NCBI GenBank assembly: GCA_914767715.1
Contig: OU612071.1
Location: forward strand, 12,755,493 to 12,819,492
Source: Membranipora membranacea
Taxonomy: Eukaryota > Bryozoa > Gymnolaemata > Cheilostomatida > Membraniporidae
DNA: 64,000 bases
Direction of reading: 5' to 3'
Program-made: the position numbers and the translations under genes
The notes under the pieces: generated by a model
Told to the model about the DNA's origin: nothing
Seen by the model: the letters and a program-made list of their open reading frames with translations, nothing else
The model's database searches: none
Shown here: positions 1 through 12,175 of the stretch, one piece after another
Position numbering within the stretch: the stretch's first letter is position 1
Layout of the letters: every line of letters starts with the position of its first letter

Positions 1-2590
1 GACAGTAAACAACATTTTAAAATAAAATGAGATTTCATTATTTGAAACTTGTGATTTATTAAGTTTATTTGAATAGGGTAGGATTGTAATATGCCAAAAC
101 AGATTTTTCCAATTTTTGAGAAAGTACAGTTGTTTCACAAATGATTGACACTGAAAGTAAAACTTCGAAAGATATAGATGAATGTAAATTAATTCTGACA
201 GTAAACATGCTTATAAAATAATTGGATGAGATTTCAATTCTGAGATTTGAGATTTCATAAGGTTTTAAATTACCTGAACAGGGTTTTGTAAGCCTTATTC
301 AAATGAATAACACTGATACTGTATAAATGAGTAAGAAGAGATCTGATGGTAATATGCCAGATCGTCCTTAATACAATCAAGAAAGTGCAGCTGCTTCTCA
401 ATTGATTGGCATGTCAGTCAAAACCACTGAAATATATAAATGGTTGTAACTTCAATCTGGCAGTAAACATGCTATACAAACAAGAAAGTTTTATTTAATT
501 TCCCTAAACTTGTGATCAGTGTCTCTCTGTCCTGGTTGCTCTGTACTTAAAATTTCAAGTCACATAATGATCTTTTGTTAGATGGGTTGCAAATAAGTCA
601 GTTGATCATGATCATTATTGTCAGTGATTCAATTATATGTGCCTAAAAATCATCATTATTCCTACAAATTGGTTTTCATTTTAAACCCCTTGAATTTAGC
701 TGGCTTTCCATACAAACAGGCGTTCAGCTAATTTTATTACTGTGTCATTTATAAAAACTGTAATTTGAAGACTGTCCCTCTTAATTTAGAAGGGAAGACA
801 GAGAATAGTATGTGCTCATTTAGTCACAATGTGATTCTTTGAATGGACCCGCTGGCAATGTAAATATAGCTGATGAGTATTGTGCTAATGCTGCCGCTTG
901 TTCTATGGAGAAATAAAGCAGCACAAAGCAAATAACAATTGTGTTGCACTGTATCACCTATCACCCCAAACATGTCTTACTATAATAAAAAATGTTTACA
1001 ACAAATTTTTTTAAAGGAACAAAAGTTACGTGAAATTAAAACTTGTGGTATCTTGTTGATTTGCAGATAATCTGACCAAAATAACAGAATCAAACCTACC
1101 TAAAGTTCACACGCCTACTCTCAAAGTCTAATCATAAGCTAGCTATGGAGTAAGAGCCATAAATAAAAGATTGTAACGAGCCTCCTGTAAAATATGAAAA
1201 AAACTGAATGTTTATCGGTTGACATGCAACTATACTCGCTCAAAGTGAATCGGGCGCTAATCACCTCCTTCAAATTAGATGACATATTAAATATCTTGTG
1301 ATTGAGACACCATAAATGTATGATAAATGATAGTTTGCTCATCTTGCTACGGTTGACCTGAACCTATATTCAGTAAAGGCCAATTACGTCCTTCAAGTTA
1401 GATTAGATTTTACATGGCTTGTGATATTAATACAAGAAAACTGACCATGTTACGCACTAACCAAAACGGTGCAATGCTAATCCTCAGTAGGTGATTCCAT
1501 GTATGTACTGGTGAAGTTCTTCTCCTCATGGTTCACATTTAATAAGAAATTTATTCCTCAAAGATAATCAAGTTAACATGGAAAATTGAGAAAAAAAATC
1601 AACGCCATCCATTTCTCCTATAGTCTTATTGACCTGACGGTTGTTAGTGCGTGTTAGTGACGTTGCATTATTAAACATTGTTTGATAGTGTTATGACACA
1701 AACATGTACCTGCAGACGTCTGTGCACTTGAACTTGATCAGAAATTTTAGCAGGGGAAGGTTGCGGGAAATGAATAGAAGTGAGGTCGATAGAATGCAAG
1801 ATGTATCACACCTACAATCTACAAAGTAGTGATGGTAAATTGTCAGATTTCGGCGAGACAGGAGAAGACTGAAACAGCAACGAAAATTATAGACGAGACC
1901 GAAGCGAGATCGAGACATATATCGATGACAATAAGATTGAAAACTGCCACTTTATTGGCATCTGGAAATTGAATATGATACAGAAATTACTTCATTAAAT
2001 TTGATATTACATCAGTCAGGGCCTTTGAACAAATATTTGGGGCCTTATCAGTATAATCTGCACTACTCTACTCTACATACTAGCTGTATAAAGGTGACAG
2101 CATGACATGTGCACAGTGTCTTTGTTTCTTTTCTTGCTATGTCACTGGCTGTTTGTTTCGAATTTGATTGGCTGAAGGGGTGTTGTTTACTGCCCGATGG
2201 TCATACATACAGTCAACGTTTATGTCAATGTCAATGTTAATTATAATAAGTCTCATTATGTCTTAAGAGTGTCTGTCTCGGCGAGACAAGTCTCACTAGA
2301 ACAGGACCAAGACATTGCCATCACTGCTACAAACCACATTTACACTCCACTTACCCTATAGATTAAATAATTTTCAGGGAAGGTACACTTTTCAAAATTG
2401 CTTAATTTATCTCTAGTATATATTCCGCACCTTCAGTTACCCTCCTCATCCTCAAACATACCAAATAAAAAAAACTTTGGACAGTTTATGAAATACATTG
2501 GTGTCTGTCTCGCAGCTATATTGATTCAATCTATAAAATATGTCAAGATGTTTTTTAAGCAATGAGAGAAACATGAGTTTCCAGGTTCAA
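1..2590 (+). repeat. R1 repeat, copy 1 (window start cuts it)
   Basis: This long non-coding segment recurs at 6.7-8.6 kb on the same strand and at 10.5-11.4 and 32.4-33.4 kb inverted. The best-matching blocks are 700-960 against 7215-7480 and 2490-2590 against 8480-8580. It holds short internal sub-repeats beginning near 119 and 381 (core AAGAAAGTRCAG followed by TTGATTG), which also occur near 5940 and 6763. No convincing reading frame was found. Copy 1 lies just 3' of lectin gene F and copy 4 just 3' of lectin gene G in the same relative orientation, so R1 may be duplicated gene flank rather than a transposon. Confidence 0.7.
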
Positions 2591-3871
2591 CTTTTGATGT
2601 TAAAATCCATAGATCTCTACTTCATAAAGGTTGAGCAAGCTATCTTGTCCAAGTCCAGTAATCCTGACAAATTTACCGATCATTGGACTCTCACATTTGT
2701 GGTACCTCAGAGCAGACTGGATACCAGCGCAGAAGGCACACTTGGTTGGTGAAACTTGAGTACCAAATCTCCGTCAGCATTAGGAGAATCTGCTACACTT
2801 ATCTGCGCATTTTTTGACTCTTCTTCAATATCAATATGCTGATTAGAGTCAAGTAAAGGTGATATTGTTTCCAAAACAGTTCCCCCACTTCACCGTTAGA
2901 CACAATCAAATAAGAATCGCATTTGAGAGAGAATTTGACTCTTGAATCACTTTCAGCCAGTATCAAAAGACAGCTGATTATTCCAAAGTATCAATTCACA
3001 GCTGATTGTTCTTTAATTGGCAGGTCATTTTGACGTCAAAATTTGTTTCGAGTCATGTTGAAAATTTAATTACCTTAGACCCAATCATTGTGAACTGAGC
3101 GCTCATTATGAGATGGAATTATGTTATCAGGAGCCAAGGCACCAAATGAATGGGAATTCCATGAAGGTTTGTTTAATTCGATAAATTTTGATCCATACTA
3201 TAAGTGCCTCATCCAAAGTATTTGAGGAGTAATCAGTAATCACTGCTGCAATGGTTTGTTTCTTTTTCTTTTTGAGGTGATATACAGAAAACTCATGTAC
3301 TCATATCCGATCATGTTTTCAAGTCATTTATGTTAATAACTGTAGCATCCATGAGCAGAGTTATTGGCTTTAAAAATGCTTTATTTTCACTTTTAAGATT
3401 TGACTTGAGAGTACAAACGATCACAAATGAGACAATGTGACGATAAAAAGAAATTGATTAAAATTTTTTGTTGTTCAGGCTAAAACCATTTTCAAAAAGC
3501 TATCAATTACATAAAGAAAAGCTTTTACAATAACTGACTGTTCAGCCACTAATCACATGATTGATGTGGACATTTAATATCTAAAAAATAGTTCAGTTCT
3601 TCAAAACCAGATGTGAAAGACGTTCCTATGCAGATATAGCTGTTTGCATTTCTCCATTTGTGGGTACCAGATAGAGATGGTATTGACGAGGATTAAATTC
3701 ACTGCTACTGACGCGTCAGTTTGTGGAAAGCAGCTCAACCAATTAAAATCGCAGGAGAAAATAATGATATGAGATATAAACAAGTGGTCCTATGTTATTC
3801 ACAGGGTCATAATCGTCATGAACAATTGAAATTGTTTGAAAGTATGAAACATCTGAATATAATATGGGTCT
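2591..3871. other. Intergenic, nothing recognised
   Basis: AT-rich sequence 3' of lectin gene F. Only short open frames occur, with no recognisable domain, repeat or RNA. The frame at 3721-3993 (plus) overlaps the antisense of lectin gene F's last exon and looks fortuitous. Confidence 0.4.
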
Positions 3872-5762
3872 TTACAAGACATAAAAAAACAGGTCAGGCA
3901 AAGTATTTTCTGCCACACAATGGACTTCAAGCTCAAAAAGCACAAACCTCTTATCAGTCGTTTGTTGCACAACCTTTATATATCTTTCATTGACAGTTGA
4001 AGTGCACACTACTTTCTCAACTAAATCAAGGAGACCATTTCGCATGGCGCAGAGGGCAAATTTTCATGTTGTCCATCTTTTGCTACAGTGAGATCCAAGT
4101 CTTTTACACCTGTAAAAAATGCAACCAAAATCAGTCATTTTGTATTACTGTTAATTGCATAAAAGGGGAACGGAAGTCCTGGGGGTCATGCATACAAGCC
4201 CTGATGCTCAGCATACATTATTTCTGGTCGAGTGTTACTGGATGGACAAGTTATGATCGTTCATGAGCCAGGGAAGAATCCATTTTTATTAACAAGATCT
4301 CTTTTTTTAAATCATAATTTTGACCTGTTATCTTGTCTCTCACCCGTACAATCTAACGATGTTGTTTTCTTTTGTGTGAGAAGACTATGTTGGTCATCAT
4401 AAGGGCTGTTTATAGCACAACAGGGCTTATCAATAATGCACTGCTTAAAGATAGAGCAGGCTACTTCCTTGGCTACGATTTGCTTGCTAATCGGCAGTTT
4501 CCAATATCAAACAGCCAATCATAGTTAAAAACACATAAAAAAAGCGAATCAATTTAGTAACAGCCAACTGATATTTTAATTTGGACTTACCCACTGTAGG
4601 TCTTCGCCAAAACTTTATGCCCTCTATACAGAAATCATATTCCAGGTCGATCTCAAACCATGGATCTTGCTGTATACGCAAAGACATCAATGAGTCAAAT
4701 TCTGAAAGTCAACTCTGCTCTGGTGTGTAAGAACCAGAGAAGTCAAACACTGCAGCACTGTGCGTGACTTCTTTGCCTAAAATCAGTTTGAAGTTTGTAA
4801 AGCACTTTCGTTTTGGCACATTTCCATGCCATGTTCTATGCATTTAAAAAAATTGCGCACACCTTTTGCTGTTAAAGGGTTTATTACTTTACAATCATCA
4901 TACAAACAACGAATATAAATCTTATGAACGAAATCGGTGGTACACTGTTTGACCAACCCAAGTTAAACATTGTCAGAGACCCAAGTTTTGCAGTACACTG
5001 TGATATAACTTACCTCTAGATAAAAGACGGTTCAAAGATATATAAGCTTGACTACCTGAGCTTCTGTTGAACAGACCTTTGAAAAAGAATTAATTTAGAC
5101 ATGATGTAAATATAAATACAGCAAAACAGCCAAACACAGCGCCAAAACATTGGCAAGAAATGGAATGCACCTCAGATCATTCCCCAATGCCAACGTTGCG
5201 ACCACAGTTTTTAAGGTTTATTGCATGACATGAATATAGCAGGTCTATACAATAATTGACCGAACGATGCACATAATTTCTAGTTCACCATATCACAACA
5301 TGATTTGCATCTATATTAAAAGTTCCCTAAAACTATGAATAGCTAGAATGGTGTGGCACCTACACCATGCTGTAAGTACCCAAATCGTATGGGAGATACT
5401 GCATGTGTAGACAGACCTTAATTAAGGACTAATTAGATTATGGTGTGCCCAGGTAGAACAACTTCCTTTTCTTTCTACAACTAGATTGTGGTTCGAAACC
5501 TGGATTATTAAAACTTCTTCTGTGAGACTCCTATCCCATATGCTCGATAATCACCAAACCTTACCTTCTCCGATGCCGTCGTCCAACAAGCACTCCTTTG
5601 TCTGTGAGTCATAACTAAACCTGATGCAGTTCCTCAGCAAGCATTCTTGAGAACAAATCGTTTGTACTGGTGTTTGAATCTTTATCGGGTAGGGACTGTT
5701 GCTGTCGTCAAGACTGTTTTGATACTTTTCAGTTCGTAACTGAACGTTTTGTAATAAGACAC
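3872..5762 (-). CDS. Gene F: PAN/apple plus F-type-lectin (F5/8C-like) protein, partial, apparent frameshift
   Basis: Four exons read on the minus strand, all joined in phase 1: 5762-5565, 5076-5014, 4701-4591 and 4109-3872. The first exon has a PAN/apple-like Cys pattern (ICSQECLLRNC, then SYDSQTKECLL). The next two give the start of an F5/8C or F-type-lectin fold, with the hallmark stretch QDPWFEIDLEYDFCIEGIKF. The last exon ends like these domains (NERYIKVVQQ, then FVLFELEVHC). Splice sites are good: acceptor TTTCTTTCAG at the PAN exon and donors GTAAGG and GTAAGT. No signal-peptide exon was found upstream. Inside the last exon the frame that joins correctly stops early, while the conserved C-terminal half is one frame over, so there is an indel near 4060 from decay or sequencing error. 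The canonical fucose-binding Arg-x-Asp motif is not visible. Domain assignment is by pattern only. Confidence 0.6.
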
Positions 5763-6700
5763 CTGAAAGAAAGCTGTGCAGCAATCTAATTCCATTGCCA
5801 ATTTTTGAAATCTTTTGAAATTTATGTAACAGTTTGAGTGATCCAGCTTCAATTGTCTCCTGCACTGCTGATGTTACATAAACAAATTAGAAGTGATTGG
5901 ATTGTAATAAATGGTGAAACAAAGGCATCACCTTTTTTAAAGAAAGTACAGTTGTTCCTCAATTGATTGACATTGAACATAAAACCATCAATCTCCAATC
6001 TCCTTGAACAGGGTTTTGTGTACTTAATTCAAATTCACTGATGCTGTATAACCGGAAAAAAATGAAAGTTTGTCATCCCCGTGAAAACATATTTTTATGT
6101 CATTATTGTATCCTCATTGGTGATCATCTAAAAGTATTAGTGTAGTTCCCTTATGTATCCTTAAAAGTTATTGTAAGTTAATTAATCAGGTATTTAGTCC
6201 TAACCACTTAACATAGCAATTTTTCTCCAGTGTTAATGACCTTGGGAAACGTGTTGCAGCTCCTCCCGGAATTCAAATCTTCTGACCAATCAAAAGTAGA
6301 TTAGCTCAAGGTCATAAGGTTATACAACAGGGAGTTTCTTTTCTCCTTCCTTTCAATCTGAAATTATAAAAGTGTTAAACCAACTTTGGAAATTTCCCTC
6401 CCTTCTCCCTGTTACAAATGTCAAAGTGGAATCAAGCACTTACTTAGAATTGAAATGAGAATGTATTCATAGCTAAAATAAGGTGAGGAATTTCCCCAAC
6501 TTAAGAGCATACTCATTAACAAATAGGCATAATTAGAAAGAGCTTAATCTGTTTGTTCCTGTATGCTATCATAATTTGCCTCAGACTTCTCCCCACTCAG
6601 TGTGTCGCCACTGGGAACCTAATTATATTCGCCCAATGACGTATTAGTCTTCCCCTCCCCCAGGGGGGGAGGTTCCCGATTATCATTGAGATACCAATTA
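5763..6700. repeat. Upstream of gene F, R1-like sub-repeat
   Basis: No exon was identified. Positions 5935-6060 repeat the R1 sub-unit seen at 115-310 (AAGAAAGTACAGTTG, then a TTGATTGACATTG block). The remainder, including a C-rich then G-rich palindromic stretch near 6648-6670, holds nothing I recognise. Confidence 0.4.
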
Positions 6701-8590
6701 TGAAAGAAAAATGGCCAGATTGTAATATGCCAAATTAAATCAGAATTTTTTTATATTTAAGAAAGTGCAGCTGTTTCTTAACTGATTGGCATTTCATTCA
6801 GAACCACTGAAAGATGCCTATAAATGTACCGTCAGTCCGGCAGTAAAAATAATCAGATTGAATATCATTTTTTGAAACTTGTGCTTTCATCAGGGTCTTC
6901 AACCTGTTTGCTCTGTATTAATAATGTCATGTCATTTCATGACCGATAAGATGAGAATCACATAGATTATAAATTATTGGTAATACTGAAGACAATCTGA
7001 ACCCATTCTTAAACCAACCTTTTGCATTTATGGTCATAGAGTATTACTTGGTGCCTGTACTTTTATTTGACAATTCCTGCTGTGTTACCTCCCATGGAAG
7101 ACAAAATGCAATGCAGAGAAAATCCTGTAATGATGCAGACTGATCTTTTATTACATAGGTTACAAATATTCCTGCAAATTGTCTATCAAATTCAAACCCT
7201 TAAATTCAGCCGGCTTTCCATACAAGCAGACTTTCAGCTAATTTTATTATTGTCATTTATGAAAGCTATAATTTGTAGACTGTCTCTCTTAATTTGGAAG
7301 GGAAGACAGAAAAAGTCTGTGCTCATGTAGACATAATGTGATTATTTGAATGGACCCGTTGTCATCAAATATAGATATAATTGATAGATTTCTATGCTAA
7401 TGCTGCCTCTTGTTCTATGGAGAAATAGAGAAGCAGTGAGCAAATAACCACTGTGTGGCGCCGTATCAAATATCACGCCAAAAATGTCGTACAGTTATAA
7501 GATATTTATTAATATTTATTAATAAGATATTTATTATAACAAATTCTGTGTATATTCGTCTGCCAGCATATTCATCTGTTGTATGCTTATTTTTACTCTG
7601 ACATTTTTCATCACTTGTTTTACATAATATTACAGAGACGATTTAAAGTTAATATGTCTTTTTAAAGGGGCAATAGTTAGGTGAGGTATTTAGTTGCTGT
7701 ACTATCTTGTTGATTTGCCGATAACTAACCAAAAATACCACAATTGAAACCTCTCTGATATTTGAAGTTCACGTGCCCACTCTCAATGTCTAATCATAAG
7801 CTAGCTAGGGAGTATGTATCATAAGTGAAAATTAGCCAAGCATAAATTGTTGAATAACTAAATCTTCTACGATCGACTGGATTATATTCAGTCAAAGGGA
7901 ATGGGCACAAAATACCTCCTTCAAGTTTGATTAGATATTATTGGGTTGTGAAATTACAAGAAAAATTGACCATGTAAAACATCGACGGAAAATGTGCAAT
8001 GATTTGCAGTTTGTTTCCTCATAGTTGACATTCACTTATTTTTGAAGGATAATCGACTGAACACAGAAAAGAGTTATAGTCGCGGTGCTCTGACAGCAGT
8101 TAGTTTGTGTTTGGGGCGTTGCACTATGAAACATTCATATCAGGAATTTCTGTAATGTGATGACAAAAACATCCACTTGCAGCCACCTGTGCACTTTAAC
8201 TGCCTCCACTAATACCATATCATATATTTCAGCGGGTAAAGTTTTGCTTGAATTAAATAGATGTGAGGCGCATTAGAATTCAAGATCTATCCCCCCTACA
8301 AGCTTCAGACCATATGTACACTAATTTACCGTATAGGAATTAATAATTTTCAGGGAAGGTTAACCTAATTTAATTGCTAGTATAACCTCTGCACCTTCAA
8401 CTACCTCCCTCATTAGCTTATTAAAGCCGGTACTCGCTAACATTAAGTCATCCTAAAGCATACCAAATAAAAACTCTTATCACATTCATCGGTTTGTATT
8501 CTCACCGCTATATTGTGTAAATCTTAAGAGATATCAAGATGTTTTAAGCAATGAGAGAAGCCCAAGTTTCCGGGTTCAATATTATATATA
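6700..8590 (+). repeat. R1 repeat, copy 2
   Basis: Collinear with copy 1. The match runs through 7215-7480 and 7680-7950 and ends at 8500-8580 with the shared ATCAAGATGTTTTAAGCAA block. It is cut off by an AT dinucleotide run and the non-LTR retrotransposon that follows. With copy 3 it forms a large inverted pair around 9.5 kb. Confidence 0.7.
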
Positions 8591-8596
8591 TATAAT

Positions 8597-8660
8597 CTTT
8601 ATTACTGAACCAATGATCATCTTCTAAAAATTAGAGGCGATCATTGGTTCAGTAATAAAG
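8597..8660. repeat. Perfect 22-bp stem, 20-nt loop hairpin
   Basis: Arms 8597-8618 and 8639-8660 are exact reverse complements (beginning CTTTATTACTGAACC). The hairpin is preceded by a TATA dinucleotide run and lies just past the 3' end of the minus-strand reverse-transcriptase fragment, so it may belong to that element's 3' end. Confidence 0.85.
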
Positions 8661-8736
8661 GTGTTTGATCATCAGCTACTTTTACAAAATGCCTCTCGCT
8701 CTGATCCAAAATAAAATCATGCAATGAGGAAAGATT

Positions 8737-9540
8737 TCAAAACTCCAGCCTTTTTTCATAACATAGGTCTGGTAAAATCGTCCTTGTGGCCGATCGCTGG
8801 TTTCTTTCAAGGCGCACAGTGTCACAATCATTCAAAATTAAAAACCAAGCAGGAGCAGCATATGTGGCTAAAGATCGTATGTTGGCACAAGAATATGTAG
8901 ATAAACCGTTGGTATTCATACCTAGCACCTAAAGTTGGTGTAATAATAAAAGTCTCGAATTGCAATTAGATATAATGCTATTTACATGACCATGATTGTC
9001 AATATGAACTCCTAAAAACTTGACTAAAAAAGAAGGTGCAATATGAATATCATCATTTAAAGCTACAGGCTCGTCATATGTATGCCGGTGATTTATCAAA
9101 ACATTTATAATCTCTGTTTTTTCGGCATTTAGATTCATGTGGTTTTTTTCAGCCCAATTAATTGTAGCATTATAGCTGGTGCCACATCACCTGTCTTTTT
9201 TCCAAATCTCTTGTAAAATGTAGTGTCATCAGCATATTTTACGACTTTAAAATCATCAACAAAGAGATCATTTACATAAAAATGCCACAGGAGTGTGCCC
9301 AGTTTTGTTCCTTGTGGAGCTCATACACTTATATCAATAAAATCAGAAAAAGTGCCTTTTACTTTTACTTCATCTTTTGAATAACAATATAAGGCTGTAG
9401 CTTATCAAATGCCTTTGAAAAATCTAAACAGGCGAGTTGTGCATAATTGTGCTCAGGGGAATCTTTGTCAGCTGTTAAATCATCCAGTAGCTGTAAAATA
9501 ACATCAGTGGTACCTAGCTTTGGCCTGTAAAACAATATAT
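8737..9540 (-). pseudogene. Non-LTR retrotransposon reverse transcriptase, degenerate
   Basis: Read on the minus strand, 9540-9365 gives an RT finger/palm start (CLDFSKAFDKL), followed by a stop. Positions 9350-9220 give APQGTKLG, FYVNDL and the catalytic KYADDTT (YADD codons at 9236-9225). The downstream thumb region reads through 9138-8929 (NAEKTEI) and 8928-8737. Frames are interrupted several times and the palm between LDFSKAFD and the APQG motif is missing, so this is a dead fragment. The family resembles CR1/Jockey-type elements, but I cannot assign the clade. An AT-dinucleotide and TATTGG run at 9540-9600 interrupts its 5' side. Confidence 0.75.
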
Positions 9541-9734
9541 CATAATATATAGTATATATGTATTGGTATTGGTATATACACAGTATATATATCATAATAT
9601 CAAGGGATAAATAGTGAGGTTTCAAATCAGACAGTACACAACAGGCTATACTAAGGCAAAACGATCGGATTTTATAGCAATTAATAGAGTTATCTCCTCC
9701 AATTTTTTGTTTACAAATTTTATTTCTCTGGTAC

Positions 9735-10445
9735 TGACAAACTTAGGGGTGTAGAACTATAACATTTATTAAGGCAACTCTACATATATAAATACTGTCA
9801 AATTGTTGCCCACTTCCGTTATACTAAACTGAATGATAGTTTTTATGTGAATTATTGACTATAGCAATGAATAACTTTTCAACGGGCAAACCAATAGGTG
9901 TAGAGCTAAAACATAGTATTAAGGCGACCTATCTACACATACTGACTCTCGTGATCTGACTAGGCATGTAGATCACTGATAAACTAGGCTATCATTACCA
10001 CAAAGCAGGTGTCGTAAGGCTAAGTATGCATCATGCGTGACTTGAATTTGCGCATGTGCAAGAACAATGAGTTTAGTTTGGGTTCTGATTGCAACTTTGG
10101 AAAGGGAAAATGGGATATCCTCTGCATAAACTGTCAATAAAAATCAGCTAATAATGACAAGAGAGGATAACTATTAATGACAAATCCGCACGCTTTGGGG
10201 AGTATGTCACTAGAGCAGGTAGCCAATCAGATGGTTTCGGAATTCCGAGACTCAATTTTGCAGAGATCAGCTCATGCCCAGAGCTGAGCATGCGCAGAAT
10301 GCTATCTACATAAATAAATGCTGTCGAATTATTGCCTGCTTTCGTTATAATAAACTGGACGATAGTTTTTTTGTTAATTATTGACTATGAACATAAATTA
10401 CTTATTAACTGGCAGACTGAGAGGTGTAGAAACAAGATACTTGAA
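9735..10445 (+). repeat. Direct repeat unit, two to three copies
   Basis: The tract at about 9782-9914 recurs at about 10305-10435 (shared blocks TTATTGACTAT, GATAGTTTTT, GGTGTAGA). A shorter partial copy begins near 9735. No coding signal. The sequence between the copies has nothing recognised. Confidence 0.5.
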
Positions 10446-10479
10446 CTAAACATAAAATTCTGATCTATGTTGCCCCATT

Positions 10480-11400
10480 TTTGCTATTTTTTGAGCTAGG
10501 TGTCTTCTGGACTGATGTGAACTATGAAGAAAGATACTACGCAGGTACATACTGGAAACCACCTACGGAGGAGTACCATTGCACAATTTGGTCAGGGTTT
10601 GACATGGTTGGTTTTCTAGTAATATTACAAGCCATGTAATATCTAATCTAACTTGGGGTGATAAGCGCCCCATTCACTTTTACTGAATAGTTTTAAGTCA
10701 GTTTTAGTTTTACAACATTTTATGCAAGGCTAATTATATTTTAACATTCATGATACATACCCCTAGCTAGCTTATGATTAGACATCAAGAGTGGGCATGT
10801 GAACTTTGAAAGTCATAGAAGGTAGGTTTTCATTCTGGTATTTTTGTCAAATTATCGACAAATCAACAAGATAGTGCAGCAAGTTTAAAAGGACATAAGA
10901 CCTTTATATTGACATTTTGATATAATGTCACGTATGTGATTAATAATTTAAGAACACAAATAAGCCTAGAACAGATGAATAAGCTGGCAGACAAACATAG
11001 GCTACACATAATTATTTGAAAATATTATATAACAGTAAGAATGTTTAGCATGATAATTGATATGGTGCCACACAATTATTATTTGCTCAGTGCTGCTCTA
11101 TTTCTCAACATAAACAAGAGGCAGTATTAGCACAGCAATATCTATCAAGTGTTTTTATTTTGCCAGCAGGCCCATTCACTAAATGAGCACAAATCTTAAA
11201 TCAACTGTTTTCTATCATCACTTTTAACAGATGGCCAGTTTTCAAATTTAATTTGTATAAATGAGATTTATAAACCTAACTGAAAGCCTGCTTGGATGAG
11301 AAAAAAAGAAAAAAAATCGAAATTTAAGGGTTCTTATTTGATAACCAATTTGTAGGAAGCTTTGCTATAATGTGTTCAAGATAACCAGTTTTTGCTTAGT
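10480..11400 (-). repeat. R1 repeat, copy 3 (inverted)
   Basis: This is the reverse complement of R1. Positions 10620-10700 match the complement of the CATGTAATATCTAA block also present near 32590, and 11060-11210 match the complement of 850-960. It is shorter than copies 1 and 2 and sits downstream of pentraxin gene A. Confidence 0.65.
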
Positions 11401-11499
11401 TACCCAGATCATTAAATATAAATGACCGCAGACAGCAACCCTGCACTTATAAGGACATCGCTAATTGGCCATCCATCAAAACTCAATCGTCAACTCTGC

Positions 11500-12097
11500 A
11501 GCAAACATTTGACTCTGCAGCATAGGGCCTGGATTAATTGACATAGACTGAGTACCTGAATGGAGAAGAAAATGGAAGCTAGTATTGCTCGATGGAACAC
11601 TGGTTTTGGTATCTCATTTCTTTGAACTAGGGAGTTTGATTGAGAGCAGCGACACCATTGCTGCGCTGCAGAGATTATAGTGAATGTCAGAGGACCATTC
11701 TGCAGGCAGAATGTTTGTGCAGTAGCGCTTCAGTGGTAAAATGGTGTGTGAATGTTAAGAGCACACCTTATTATTTTGATAATCAGGCAAACACTACATA
11801 GTGAATATTTGACCTGACATTGCCCCAAGGACATCAGAGTCTTCTCTCCCCCAGCTCTGGCCATATTTGCCTAGATGTCAGACCAAAGCACAGATTTCAT
11901 TTTCAATCTAGGATTTCTCGAACTTACAGTGGCAGTTGCAAACTTCTATTGACAAGATTATTCTAGCTTATACAATACCACCTTGAAGTTTGTCTGATCC
12001 ACCAAAATTAATATCTTCATAATAAATTATAACAATTAAATCAGCCAAGAACGGGATTCTGCGGTCATCAACAAACTTCACATATGGTTTCAGATAG
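11500..12097 (-). repeat. Duplicated 3' flank of gene A
   Basis: The region downstream of gene A matches the region downstream of gene C (48210-48790) for about 600 bp in corresponding orientation. For example, the TTTGCCTGATTATCAAAATA block near 48525 is mirrored near 11775-11800. The pentraxin duplication therefore carried 3' flank with it. Confidence 0.65.
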
Positions 12098-12103
12098 TTT
12101 ATT
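12098..12103 (-). terminator. Poly(A) signal of gene A
   Basis: AATAAA on the minus strand, about 75 nt after the stop codon, inside a 3' block (AATAAACTAT) also found in copies B and C. Confidence 0.6.
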
Positions 12104-12175
12104 AGCTGGAACCAAAGTATGCTCAATAATAAACATTATAAAATTGTGATTATAACAATCACTATTAAGAGCAAT

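Noticed and set aside
3721-4266. Plus-strand frames of 89-90 aa
   Set aside because: Mostly antisense to the last exon of the PAN/F-type-lectin gene and without domain hallmarks.
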